DNA from: Neocallimastix lanati (nom. inval.)
Taxonomy: Eukaryota; Neocallimastigomycota; Neocallimastigomycetes; Neocallimastigales; Neocallimastigaceae
DNA length: 64,000 bases
Assembly (NCBI GenBank): GCA_016946835.1
Contig: JACVTC010000070.1
Location: 146,001 to 210,000, forward strand
Reading direction: 5' to 3'
The notes beneath the pieces are model-generated. The model searched no databases. It saw only the letters and a list, made by a program, of their open reading frames with translations, and was not told where the DNA came from. The translations under genes and the position numbers were made by a program. Positions 38,569 through 48,959 of the stretch are shown piece by piece (the first letter of the stretch is position 1; every line of letters starts with the position of its first letter).

Positions 38569-39923
38569 GTATTATTTATGTACAAAATATGCCTTATTTC
38601 ATTGCATGAATAAACATAAGTAAATAAATAAATATAAATTATGTACGAAATGTACGAAATATGTTTTATTTCATTAATCAGTTATTAAAATTATAAATCA
38701 ATGAAGAATAAAAGAAATATTATAACATATAAATAATTAATTGAAAAAATAGTTTTATTTTTTATTTTTTTCTTTCTTCTTTGATTCCTTTGGTTTCTTT
38801 TATTTTCTTCATTATAGAACACTTTTTTTTTTTTTTTTTTTAATAATTATTATCTTTTTTACTATATATTAACCTTTTTATAATATTTAATTTTTCAAAT
38901 TGGTATATTGGTATATTAATTTAATAATTATATTTTAATATATAAAATATCATATATTTATATATTTATATTTATTAATAATTAAATACAAAAAAAACTG
39001 ACCATTAAGATCATCACAACAAAAATAAAAAAAAAGTTATTATTTATTTTAATAATGTAGTATAACAATAAATATTTATGGTTAATAAAGTTTAGTTTAC
39101 TTTATGAATTGATTATAATAAAAAAATATCAATATTTCACATATGGAAATATTTATTTAAATATATGTTAAATATATTATTTATTTTCTGTACTATATCT
39201 TTTTTTTATTGACACGTTATATTAACATTACATTCTAATATATAGTTGCATATCAGTTTTAATTTTATTTGTAATAATTCTATTTGACTATGAAATTATT
39301 AATTAAAATACTAAAATATTTCTTTAATATTGTATTAATATATTATAATATATTATTTTATATTTTTAAATTTAGCAGTATTTATTTACTATTTAAATAT
39401 TATAAATATTTTTTTCTTGTACCTTCCATGTTATAATAATATATTTTTTTAATTTATTAATAAAAAGAAATCAAAATTAGACCATTTTTACATTTTTAAA
39501 AACTATAAATATTTAGATAAAATCCTTTTTTTTTTTTTTTTTTTATTGTTTAAATTGTTATTAAATTATTATATTATTTTTATTTTATTTTAAAAAATCT
39601 CAAAAATAAAAAATAAAAATAAATAAAAAAATTAATAATAAAAGAAAGTAGAAAAAATAAAATAATAAAAAAAAAGTAAATATTCAATATTGTTTTTTTT
39701 GTAATATATAGTAAATAGTAAAAGTGTAGATAATAGGAAAATATAAATTATGATTATTTATAAAAATAAATAATATTATATTTGTAAACGATTATAAATA
39801 TATTATAATAATATACTAACAAGATTATTTATTTATTTATTATTTATATATGAATTTTTGAAATTATAGTAAATAAAGGGAGAAATATAAAAACAATAAA
39901 TAAATAATATAAATAAATAAAAA
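36713..39923. other. Intergenic AT desert upstream of BiP
   Basis: Holds a tandem duplication at about 37544-37640 (TTAGTAGAAATAATATATAAAA...TACATTAATAAATTTTATT twice), a T run of about 35 at 38198-38232, (AATG)n then (AAAT)n at 38509-38567, and a poly(T) at 39522-39544. The BiP promoter should lie in the last few hundred bp; no convincing heat-shock or unfolded-protein element was found. Confidence 0.6.
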
Positions 39924-41912
39924 ATGAGATTTTCTATTAAAAAATTATTAATTGCAGCTGCTTCAGTTGTAGCTTTCTCTGCTCCAAAGGTTTTTGCCGC
40001 CTCTGAAGATGACGGTAAGGTAAAAGGTCCAATTATTGGTATTGATCTTGGTACTACATATTCCTGTGTTGGTATCTATCAAAATGGTAGAGTTGAAATT
40101 TTAGCTAATGATCAAGGTCATCGTATTACCCCATCATATGTTGCTTTTACTGAAGAAGAAAGATTGGTAGGTGATGCTGCCAAGAATCAAGCTCCATCTA
40201 ATCCAAAAAATACTATTTTTGATATTAAGCGTTTAATTGGTAGAAGATATGATGAACCAGCTGTTCAAAAAGATTTAAAGCATTTCCCATTTGCTGTTGT
40301 TAGTAAGGATAACAAACCATTTGTTAAGGTTAATGTTAAGGGTACTGAAAAGACTTTCTCTCCAGAAGAAATTTCCGCTATGATTCTTCAAAAAATGAAG
40401 AATATTGCTGAATCATACCTTGGTAAGTCAGTTGGTCACGCTGTTGTTACTGTTCCAGCTTACTTTAGTGATGCTCAACGTCAAGCTACTAAGGATGCAG
40501 GTACTATTGCTGGTCTTAACATTCTTCGTGTTATTAATGAACCAACAGCTGCTGCTATTGCCTACGGTCTTGATAAGACTGGTGGTGAAAAGAACATTTT
40601 AGTTTACGATCTTGGTGGTGGTACATTTGATGTTTCTCTTTTATCTATTGATGATGGTGTCTTTGAAGTCCTTGCTACTTCTGGTGATACTCACCTTGGT
40701 GGTGAAGATTTCGATAACAGAGTTATTGAATACTTAACAAAGCAATACCAACGTAAGGCAAAGGTTGATGTTTCTAAGGATCAAAGAGCTATTGGTAAAT
40801 TAAAGAGAGAAGTTGAAAAAGCTAAGCGTACTCTTTCATCTCAAATGTCTGTTCGTATTGAAATTGAATCATTCTATCAAGGTGAAGACTTCTCTGAATC
40901 TCTTACACGTGCTAAGTTCGAAGAACTTAACATGGATTTATTCAAAAAGACTATTAAGCCAGTTGAAAAGGTTTTAAAGGATGCTGGTCTTGGTAAGCAT
41001 GAAATTCATGATATTGTTTTAGTCGGTGGTTCAACTCGTATTCCAAAGATTCAACAACTTATTGAAGATTTCTTCAATGGTAAGAAAGCCAGTAAGGGTA
41101 TTAATCCAGATGAAGCTGTTGCTTATGGTGCTGCTGTTCAAGGTGGTGTTTTATCAGGAGAAGACAAGGAAAACCTTTCCAATGTTTTACTTTTGGATGT
41201 TAACCCATTAACTTTAGGTATTGAAACTACTGGTGGTGTTATGACTAAGCTTATTGGTAGAAATACTCAAATTCCAACTAAAAAGTCTCAAATCTTCTCT
41301 ACTGCTGCTGATAATCAATCTATTGTACTTATTCAAGTTTATGAAGGTGAACGTTCTATGACTAAGGACAACAACCTTTTAGGTAAATTCGAACTTAAGG
41401 ATATTCCACCAGCTCCACGTGGTGTTCCACAAATTGAAGTTACATTTGAAATTGATGTTAATGGTATTTTAAAGGTTTCTGCTGAAGATAAGGGTACTGG
41501 TAAGTCTGAATCTATTACTATTACCAACGATAAGGGACGTCTTTCTGAAGAAGAAATTGAACGTATGGTTGCTGAAGCTGAACAATTCGCTGAAGAAGAT
41601 AAATTATTAAAGGAAAAGATTGAATCCAAGAACACTCTTGAAAACTACCTTTACACTATTAAGAACCAAGTTAACGATAGTGAAGGTTTAGGTTCTAAGA
41701 TTTCAGACGATGACAAGAAGAAGATTCTTGATGCTGTTGAAGAAAAGATTACCTGGTTAGATGAAAATGGTAACACAGCTGTTAAGGAAGACTTTGATGA
41801 ACAAAAGTCTGAAGTTGAAAGTATTGTTAATGGTATTACCTCTAAGCTTTACGGACAACAAGGAGATGCTACTATGGAAGATGAAGACATTCCAGATCAC
41901 GATGAACTTTAA
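39924..41912 (+). CDS. KAR2: ER Hsp70 chaperone BiP/Kar2
   Basis: The ER-lumen Hsp70 binds and releases unfolded polypeptides through an ATP cycle, helps translocation and senses folding stress. Single exon, 662 residues, normal for BiP. Residues 1-25 are a signal peptide ([20 protein letters not shown], cut after VFA). Hsp70 signatures are intact: [12 protein letters not shown] at 38-49, [12 protein letters not shown] near 229, and [11 protein letters not shown] near 366. The interdomain linker is [13 protein letters not shown] near 425, followed by the substrate-binding beta domain and helical lid. The C-terminus is HDEL, the ER-retrieval signal. Unlike the other confirmed host genes here it has no intron, and it shows strong preference for codons such as GGT, GCT and AAG, as expected of a highly expressed gene. 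Confidence 0.98.
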   Translation: MRFSIKKLLIAAASVVAFSAPKVFAASEDDGKVKGPIIGIDLGTTYSCVGIYQNGRVEILANDQGHRITPSYVAFTEEERLVGDAAKNQAPSNPKNTIFDIKRLIGRRYDEPAVQKDLKHFPFAVVSKDNKPFVKVNVKGTEKTFSPEEISAMILQKMKNIAESYLGKSVGHAVVTVPAYFSDAQRQATKDAGTIAGLNILRVINEPTAAAIAYGLDKTGGEKNILVYDLGGGTFDVSLLSIDDGVFEVLATSGDTHLGGEDFDNRVIEYLTKQYQRKAKVDVSKDQRAIGKLKREVEKAKRTLSSQMSVRIEIESFYQGEDFSESLTRAKFEELNMDLFKKTIKPVEKVLKDAGLGKHEIHDIVLVGGSTRIPKIQQLIEDFFNGKKASKGINPDEAVAYGAAVQGGVLSGEDKENLSNVLLLDVNPLTLGIETTGGVMTKLIGRNTQIPTKKSQIFSTAADNQSIVLIQVYEGERSMTKDNNLLGKFELKDIPPAPRGVPQIEVTFEIDVNGILKVSAEDKGTGKSESITITNDKGRLSEEEIERMVAEAEQFAEEDKLLKEKIESKNTLENYLYTIKNQVNDSEGLGSKISDDDKKKILDAVEEKITWLDENGNTAVKEDFDEQKSEVESIVNGITSKLYGQQGDATMEDEDIPDHDEL

Positions 41913-42641
41913 GCAATTTTTTAATAGTAATGAAAATATTAATAATAAATATTAATCAAATATTTATAAAAGTATTTATTAATATGAAATAATAAATAAT
42001 CTTAAAAAAATTTAGAATAAAGAATTAAAAATTATTAAGTAAAATTGAATTAAAAAAAAAAATAAAAAAATTTATTAATTATCGTATAATCATAATTAAA
42101 TTTATCTTAAAAAAGAAAATTAGAAAAAAATTAAAATCAAAAGTCAAAAACAAAACAAAACAAAAAAAAAAACAATATGAAAAAAAATATAAAAAGCATG
42201 AGTATAAAATGAAATGAAAAAATACATAAAATAATCTGTATGTATTTTTACATTTTATAAATTATTTATTTACATTAATTAAACGTAATTGTATATATCA
42301 AAACTCATAAAGTTTTTAAATTATTTTTTATTTTAAAATAGAACAAAAAACTAAAAACAATTATTTTTTTTTAAAAAAAGCATATAAATAAAAAAAATAA
42401 TACAAAAAATAATTAAAATGGAGGAATTAATTATGGTGTTTTTGATTGTTTTAATATAATGTTTAAAATGATATTTGGTTGTTTTAAATAATGTATATTT
42501 ATATGTTTTAAAAATTACGTACAATTTCGTCATTTTGATTTTAAATTTATCAATTTGTATTATTAATTATCTTATAATTAGATTAATAAATATATTATTA
42601 TGTATTATATATATATTCTTTTTTTTTTTTTTTTTTTTTTT
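41913..42641. other. Intergenic, BiP 3' flank
   Basis: AT-rich spacer ending in a 23-T run at 42619-42641 that abuts the G run at the 5' edge of the next LINE copy. No gene is seen. Confidence 0.6.
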
Positions 42642-43594
42642 GGGGGGGGGATCTTGTAAGATGGTCCTTTAATTGTTTATTACTCTAATTGTTCATTACT
42701 CTAATTGTGCTAAATATTTATTTTCATTATTTAATAAAATACAAGGAAAATGATTTTGGATTTATTTCAGAAACCAGAAACTTAACATTTCAATATCCTA
42801 AGTATCAGTTGGGATTCTTTTGGATTTCTCGAATTAGGTGTGGTTTTAAATTTGACATGAGTATTTCCATTAAAAGAAAAACACTCTCAGAAGATTGCCC
42901 TAAATGTTGCCCTTGTTGTGGTGTTAGTGTACCTAGCTTTTCTCACTGGATCTTTGCCTGTAAAGAATTGGAAAATTACAGAAATTAAATCTTTACCTTT
43001 TCTAGATGATCTCTTTTTGAAGTTTGCATTGATAATTGAACAAAAATCCTTGGATGTTTCTTTAGATTCAGAAAAGGATTATGATAATAATATTTATTAT
43101 TATATATTGAGTGCACTTCTTGGTGGGCGTTCAATATATTCAAAAATTAAAGTTAATGAAGGGGAACAAAGACAATTAATTGACAATATTTTTAAACAAA
43201 GTTCAACTTCGTCAACTGTTCCGTATTTTGTGCGGATTGCGGAGTTTCTAACAAACGTAATACCATTAATTTGTCGATCTTTTAGTTTGATGATGAAATG
43301 GTATTCCGTTGAATCTACCGTTACCAAGAGCGTCGACGTCGAAATGATAAGGCATGGATTTTCACCTCCAGATACAGATTCGATTGATAACACTAATACT
43401 GAAATTATTACTCGCAATAATGGACGTGGTGTTATTATCGAGGGATGGGAAAAGTTAGAGGCTATTGCTTCTAACGCACTTTTATAATTTTATAACATAT
43501 AATATTTTATTTCATGTATTTTATTTGTTATTTTTTTCATTTAATTTCATGTAATTTTATTATTATTATAAATTAAATAAAGTTATTCTCTAAG

Positions 43595-43627
<33 letters not shown>
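42642..43627 (+). mobile_element. 5'-truncated family-1 LINE (element B)
   Basis: Begins with nine G directly after 23 T. It encodes the C-terminal part of ORF2: FISETRNLTFQYPKYQLGFFW, the zinc-knuckle CPKCCPCCG...SHWIFAC (about 42896-42960), a frameshift at ENYRN (42983-42988), and then LPFLDDLFLKFALIIEQKSL through to WEKLEAIASNALL ending at 43487. The 3' UTR contains AATAAAGTTATTCTCTAAGTCTAAAA and a poly(A) to 43627. The coding part is nearly identical to element A at 15925-16340, so the copy is young. ATATTCTTTT before the insert and ATATCCTTTT after it could be an imperfect target duplication. Confidence 0.85.
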
Positions 43628-43630
<3 letters not shown>

Positions 43631-43865
43631 CCTTTTAAAATATTTTTACTTTAAATATAAATATATTATTTTACATTATATTTTATTGAATAAATAATTT
43701 TTCCACTAACATTGTTTTTTAATATATCTTAGGGAATTCAATTCATGTGAAACAATTAACTTTTATATTCAGTAAACTTAAATGTTAATATTTTATAATA
43801 ATTCTTTGGTATTCAATCCTTTTAATAAATTCACAATTAATAGAAATTAAGTCAGTTCTGTTATC
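43628..43865. other. Spacer or 5' UTR of element C
   Basis: AT-rich stretch between the poly(A) of element B and the first ORF of element C. Part of it may be the 5' untranslated region of C; the boundary cannot be placed. Confidence 0.4.
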
Positions 43866-43879
43866 ATCAAACTCTAAAC

Positions 43880-44230
43880 ATGGATACTTCTAGCTCAGTT
43901 AATACTACTCCCTTCCATAGTGGTTTCTACTGCTTCGGTAATCATATGAACAATTATAGCCTTATCTTTATCCATAACCTTAATTCTTGGTCCCCTAGTA
44001 ATCTAATGGCTCAAGTTATTAGTAAGATCCCTAACTACAATGAAATTATTCCATATATTAAAAAACTTTTTTCTCCAAGGTACCGCTCATACTTCATTAT
44101 TAGGGTTAATAAACACAAAAATGATCTCAAATTTTTCGATGTTTTAGATTTCTTAAGAGATAAAATTCCTGAAACAGCTAAAATTACCTGGACCTTGTGT
44201 AATAAACTTAAACAAGTCAAGAAAATCTAA
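43880..44230 (+). CDS. LINE ORF1 protein, possible RNA-binding
   Basis: 116 residues, opening MDTSSSVNTTPFHSGFY. Blocks SLIFIHNLNSWSPSNL, RSYFIIRVNKH and DVLDFLRDKIPETAKITWTL are spaced like the strands and helices of an RRM-type fold, as found in ORF1 products of several LINE clades. Position just ahead of ORF2, with a 25-bp gap to the first ORF2 Met, supports ORF1. The stop at 44228 follows an out-of-frame overlap with upstream-open ORF2. Function is inferred from position and weak pattern only; it may be 5'-shortened. Confidence 0.5.
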   Translation: MDTSSSVNTTPFHSGFYCFGNHMNNYSLIFIHNLNSWSPSNLMAQVISKIPNYNEIIPYIKKLFSPRYRSYFIIRVNKHKNDLKFFDVLDFLRDKIPETAKITWTLCNKLKQVKKI

Positions 44231-44255
44231 TAACATTGATGTTGAACTTAATCCT

Positions 44256-45912
44256 ATGGCGAAAGATTTTTTCTCTAGCCATCTAAATTCAAATTCTTCT
44301 TTCTTTAATCTCTGTGTTAGTTGGAATATTAACGGTTGGAATACTGAAAAGCGTGATAGTATTTTATATCTCAACTCTATTTTAAAACCTATATGTATCT
44401 GTTTACAAGAAACTGGAAAAAGTAAATATCTTCCAAAAGATGTTTCATCACCATTAATTCCATATTACAACTCAGTTTTCCTTAGAGCTAATCCTAAAAT
44501 CCCTGGTATGAGAGGACTCTTTATTGGTATTCATTCTTCGTGCTCTTTCTTCCAAGAACCGTTTTTATACAAATATATCATTTCAGTAAATATTACTTCT
44601 TTCTGGAATCAAAAATGCACTATTGGTAATATCTACTTCCCTCAAAGCAATTGGAAGGAAGCAAGACTAGCTGCTTTTGATGAACTTTCTCAATGGTTAC
44701 GTTTTCACAATAGAAAAAACGTTCCTGCTGTCCTAGTTGGTGATTTTAACATGTCATTAAAGAAGATCAAAACATACATCAGTATAGAAGAAATTAAAGA
44801 AGCAATTTTAGCTACTCCAAATTATAAAGCTTCAGGCCCGGATGGAATTCCTATTGAATTTTATAAAGCTTTAATTCCTCCGGATGACGAAAATTCAGTA
44901 AATAATTCTGCTTCTGGTTTAAATTGTTTAAAGAAGATATATTCTAGAATTTGGAATGGAGAATTTCCTAGTACATGGAATGAAGCAAGTATTATATCTA
45001 TTCCTAAAAAAGGAGATGATCTATCTGATTGTAACAATTATCGAGGTATCTCTCTGATTAACAATGGTATAAAACTCATTTCGAAAATAGTCTCCAAAAG
45101 AATTTCGGAATTTGGACTTAAAAATAATTTTATTAGGCCAGAGCAATTTGAATTTCGTAATAAAGAAGAATGTGTTAGTTTATTCATTTCAATTCGAGAA
45201 ATTTGTCAAAGGCGTAAAAATGATAATAAAGAAACTTACCTTGCTTTTCTAGATTTAAAAAAGGCATATGATTCTGTTCCAATAGGTAATATTTTATATA
45301 AATTAGATGCTTTAGGTATTAGAGGTAAATGTTATCAATTTAAAAAATATCTATATTTGACATCCAAAGCCAGTGTTAAAATTGATGATCAATATTCGGA
45401 ATCTTTTAGTATTATAAAAGGAGTTAGACAAGGTTGTCCACTATCACCAATTCTTTTCAATCTATTTATTAATGACATTTTTAATGATTTTTCAGAACTT
45501 GGAATTCCTTTAGGCGAATCTAGATGTTGTGGTGGACTCTTTGCAGATGATATTGTTTTATGCGCACCGTCAAGAACTAAGTTAAAAAAAATGCTTAAGA
45601 AGGTAAATGAATGGGCTAAATTTAATATTATAAATTTATGAATTAATAAATGTGCAACGATGGTGATTCAACCAGACACACCACTTTTTCAAAATAAAAG
45701 AGATCCTACTTTTATCTTGCTGGTCAACCAATCCCAATAACTAAATGTTATACCTATTTAGGTATACCATTTGATAAAAGCTTATCTTTGAACCCTATTA
45801 TTAGATTACTTAACTCTAAAGTTACTAAAGCTCTCTTTTCTGTTAGTAAATTTCTTTCAAATTCCAAAATTCCTATTCCATTTAAGAAGATTATAATTAA
45901 CTCCTATGTATC
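44256..45912 (+). pseudogene. LINE ORF2 (endonuclease-RT), internally deleted
   Basis: An open frame runs to 45641 (461 residues). N-terminal APE-type endonuclease motifs are SWNINGWN (24-31), CLQETGK and LVGDFNMS (about 161-168). The sequence then jumps to SIEEIKEAILATPNYKASGPDG, the segment just before the RT fingers. The end of the endonuclease (the usual SDH region) and the linker are therefore missing while the frame is kept. RT motifs: DCNNYRGISLINNGIKL, AFLDLKKAYDSV, GVRQGCPLSPILFNLFIND and GGLFADDIVLCAPS with the two catalytic Asp. The frame stops after WAKFNIINL, where a sister has WAxxNEMxFGINKCA. Downstream, thumb sequence continues in broken frames to about 45912. It could make a short protein but not a complete enzyme. 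Confidence 0.8.
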
Positions 45913-46159
45913 TATTTAAGTGCCAGATGAAATCAGGTGCTTATTCTGATACTCCATTCTTGGTGGTTACTGTGGCACTTCTTCAATCGATTATAACTAT
46001 TGCCATTGGCCAGCAATGGTCTTTGTTCAATAGGTTCAAATCGAATCGTACTACTACTACTACCAAGAGCGTCAATGCTGAAGAAACAGTAAGACAGGCC
46101 AGCAGGGCTAGCGCAACCAATGAAGATCATAATTTCGTATCTTAGAATTATGATTAACA

Positions 46160-46214
46160 TTGTGAAGTCAAAATTAATTATTATACTTCAGTATAATAAT
46201 GCCCTTGTGAAGTC
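46160..46214 (+). other. Hairpin flanked by 10-bp direct repeats in LINE 3' UTR
   Basis: ATTATTATACT (46177-46187) pairs perfectly with AGTATAATAAT (46190-46200) across a 2-nt loop. TTGTGAAGTC lies at 46160-46169 and again at 46205-46214. The unit sits 15 nt past the stop codon of the element C 3' coding end. Confidence 0.7.
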
Positions 46215-46409
46215 TTACAGATATTAATTAAATGAAATTAGAATGTTTTATACCATAATTTTATTTTATTTTATTTTTATTTTGTGTTTTTTTTGTTTTG
46301 TTTATTTTTTTTTATCTTTTTTTTTTTTTCTTTTATTACATGTATTTTTTTTTTCAAATATTTAATTAATAAAATGAAACAAGTTTGCTTCCGTTAAAAA
46401 AAAAAAAAA

Positions 46410-46490
46410 TCTGGGATGGTGATTTCCCTGAAGAATGGAATTCTGCTTCTATTACATCAATTCCAAAAAAAAAGGAGATCTTTCATATTG
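46410..46490 (+). mobile_element. Short LINE RT fragment
   Basis: Encodes IWDGDFPEEWNSASITSIPK, matching element A at 14520-14577 and 14615-14630 at the DNA level. It directly follows the poly(A) of element C and is broken at GATCTTTCATATTG, after which unrelated LINE linker sequence begins. Confidence 0.75.
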
Positions 46491-48508
46491 AAAAAAATTG
46501 GATATTCGTTAGCTCTTAAAAAGGATAGTAGGAAAACATGGAGATGGGTTAAAAAGAATGCAAAAATAAATAATCAATCTTTCACGGTCTCTCATCCTAT
46601 TAAAAATTATAATAATGAACTTGTTTCTTCTACAGATGAAAAATTAAAAGTTTGGCATTCTCATTATAAATTCATAGGGTCGGATTCTTCAGGTCATAGT
46701 CATTATAAAGATTCCTGGAAAGATTCTGATACACTAAGGAATTTGGGAAGACCAAGGCAACAAGAATGGGATATTAATCAAGGTATTAGCGATGATGAAA
46801 TATGCAAAGCAATCTCCTCCACTTCTAACTTTAAAGCTTGTGGTCCTGATGGTATTCCAATGGAATTCTTCAAAGCTTTGATTCCTTGTAAAGATGATTC
46901 AGAATGATCAAGTGATAATAATAGTAATATTTCATCTGGCTTTAAATGTCTCAAAGTCTTAATCATTCGTATTTGGAATGGTGATTTCACAAAATCATGG
47001 AATAACGCATCAATAGTTTCTATTCATAAAAAGGGCGATCCATCAGATTGTAATAACTATCGTGGCATCTCTCTTATCAATAATGGATTAAAAATTATAG
47101 CAAAAATTATAGCTAATAGAATCTCTAAATATGGAATTGATGAAGGTTTTATAAGACCTGAACAATATGGTTTTCGTAATCGAGAATGTATAAGCCTTTA
47201 CACTACATTAAGAATTATATGTCAGAGAAGGAAATTTGAAAATAAGATACTTACCTTGCTTTTTTGGACCTTAAAAAAGCGTATGACTCGAGCTCATATA
47301 TAATGTATTAATGAAGATTCATCACTTAGGTATTAGAGGTAAGTGCTATAATTTTATTGAAAATTTATACTTATCTTCCAAGGCTTGTGTAAGAGTTGAT
47401 GGACAATTATCGGAATCATTTATTATTACGAAAGGAGTTCGTCAAGGTTGTCCCTTCTCACTAATTTTGATTAACTTGTTCATTAATGATATTTTTAATA
47501 ATTGAAATAAATATGGCATCTCTATTGGTGATAAACGTTGTTGTGGAGGTCTTTTTGCAGATGACATTGCGTTATGTGCTCCAACAAGATCCCAACATAA
47601 GAAATTGTTAAAGTTTGCCAGTAAATGGGCTAGGAATAATGAAATGCAATTTGGTATCAATAAATGTGCCAGTCTAGTAGTACGAGGGGAAGTTTCTAGA
47701 TTTCTTTATAATAGTAATTCTACCTTTTATCTTTCAAGTCAAGAGTTACCTAAAACGAATTGCTATACCTACTTAGGTGTACCATTTTCAAATGATTTAG
47801 AATTGAAACCGATCATACAGAGAATGAATAATAAAGTTAGAAATGCACTTTATTCCATTAAAGGATTTCTTAAGAATCCTCATATTCCTATCCCTTATAA
47901 AAGAATGTTATTTTCAGCTATAGTAATTGGACAAGTTACACATTATGCACCTCTACTTAGATCTAACAAAGATAGAACGAGAAGTACACAGACACTAGTT
48001 AATTCAGGATTATACTGGATTGAAGGATTTTCTAAAGGGAATAGTTTTACTTACCTTTATTGTGTTTCTAAAGAACTTAACGTTCCTCCTCTTTCGGCGA
48101 AATGTGCGAATACTCAGGTAAGGTGTTTTAAAATTATGGAAAAACTCGAAATGTATTATCTCTGAGATATATCTCGTAGTAGACGTCATGCATGGGATAA
48201 AGAAAATAAAATTTAGCTGACAAATTAGATAAATTTCCATCTAAAAAAGCTATTTTAAACTTATACTAATGAGTATTTCCATTAAAAGAAAAATACTCTC
48301 AGAAGATTGCCCTAAATGTTGCCATTGTTGTGGTGTTAATGTACCTAACTTTTCTCACTGGATCATTGCCTGTAAAGAATTGGAAAATTACAGAAATAAA
48401 TCTTTACCTTTTCTAGATGATCTCTTTTTTTTTCATTAAAATGATATAATTTTATTATTATTATAAATTAAATAAAGTTTTCTCTAAATCTAAAAAAAAA
48501 AAAAAAAA
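46491..48508 (+). mobile_element. Decayed LINE copy (element D)
   Basis: Contains linker (RKTWRWVKKNAKINNQS), RT fingers (CKAISSTSNFKACGPDGIP near 46800-46860), CNNYRGISLINNGLKIIAKII, EQYGFRNRECISLY, a broken LDLKKAYD region near 47265-47290, GVRQGCPFSLILINLFINDIF (47430-47500), FADDIALCAPT (47555-47585), and the thumb in one good frame (47605-48165). After about 48268 it jumps to the zinc-knuckle (CPKCCHCCG...SHWIIAC), ENYRNKSLPFLDDLF in frame, and then directly to the 3' UTR. It ends AATAAAGTTTTCTCTAAATCTAAAA with poly(A) to 48508. Stops at 46905 and elsewhere plus deletions make it inactive. The CPLSP box reads CPFSL. Confidence 0.8.
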
Positions 48509-48510
48509 TT

Positions 48511-48805
48511 GGGGATCTCATATATTCCTAAAATCGTGTTGCTTCTGAAGGAGAAGACCATAATTACTTTCAGATAGTTAATTCAAATCCTTATCCGGAT
48601 AAGTATTCTGGTGGTAAGGCATTAAATATGAAAGCTATTATTTAATAGGTATTCCAAATTACCATATTTAACCAAGAGCATCGACGTCGTACTGATAAGG
48701 CATACTGATAATACAGGATCATCATCTGTTTCCATGAAGGGTGAATCTCGCTCAAGTAGTTCAATAAATGATGAATCCGGGGAGAGTTTAGTGGACACCA
48801 CACTA
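48511..48805 (+). mobile_element. 5'-truncated family-2 LINE end (element J)
   Basis: Starts GGGGATCT directly after the poly(A) of element D. It carries the GC-rich block CCAAGAGCATCGACGTC at 48672-48688 and the end motif NDESGESLVDTTL (about 48768-48806), then breaks off into the 70-bp repeat. It has no poly(A) of its own in the usual position. Confidence 0.65.
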
Positions 48806-48821
48806 TTTAACAGAATTATAC

Positions 48822-48889
48822 AAAAAAAAATGAAAGCATAAATTACTTATATTTTTAATATCAAATATAATAAATTTAACTCTTTCTAA

Positions 48890-48929
<40 letters not shown>
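48822..48929 (+). repeat. 70-bp dispersed repeat between poly(A) and poly(T), copy 1
   Basis: 48830-48899 (ATGAAAGCATAAATT.CTTATATTTTTAA..., ending TCTTTCTAATTTCTCTTT) is preceded by nine A and followed by a run of about 34 T. The minus strand of 61321-61390 matches it at about 66 of 70 positions and is bounded in the same way. Confidence 0.8.
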
Positions 48930-48935
<6 letters not shown>

Positions 48936-48959
48936 CAATTATGTTTTTTTTTTTTTTCA

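Larger units (their letters stand above)
43866..46409 (+). mobile_element. LINE with ORF1 and deleted ORF2 (element C)
   Basis: The only copy here with a recognisable front end. It has ORF1 at 43880-44230, ORF2 endonuclease start at 44256, RT, a 3' coding end at about 45915-46145, a T-rich 3' UTR, AATAAA at 46369-46374 and poly(A) at 46396-46409. Two internal deletions shorten it: within the endonuclease (after GDFNMS, near 44760) and between the thumb region and the C-terminal domain (near 45912). Its 3' end (CTTCCGTTAAAA) differs from families 1 and 2, so it represents a third family or a mosaic. Confidence 0.8.

Noticed and set aside
39210-39219. TGACACGTTA, resembling an unfolded-protein response element of BiP
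   Set aside because: It is about 700 bp from the start codon, the match is partial, and no second element supports it.
41339-41635. Minus-strand open frame within BiP
   Set aside because: It lies opposite the conserved Hsp70 substrate-binding domain; a codon-bias shadow.
43100-43417. Minus-strand open frame opposite LINE element B (also 50996-51358)
   Set aside because: It is antisense to the LINE C-terminal domain that is conserved among copies; a shadow frame.
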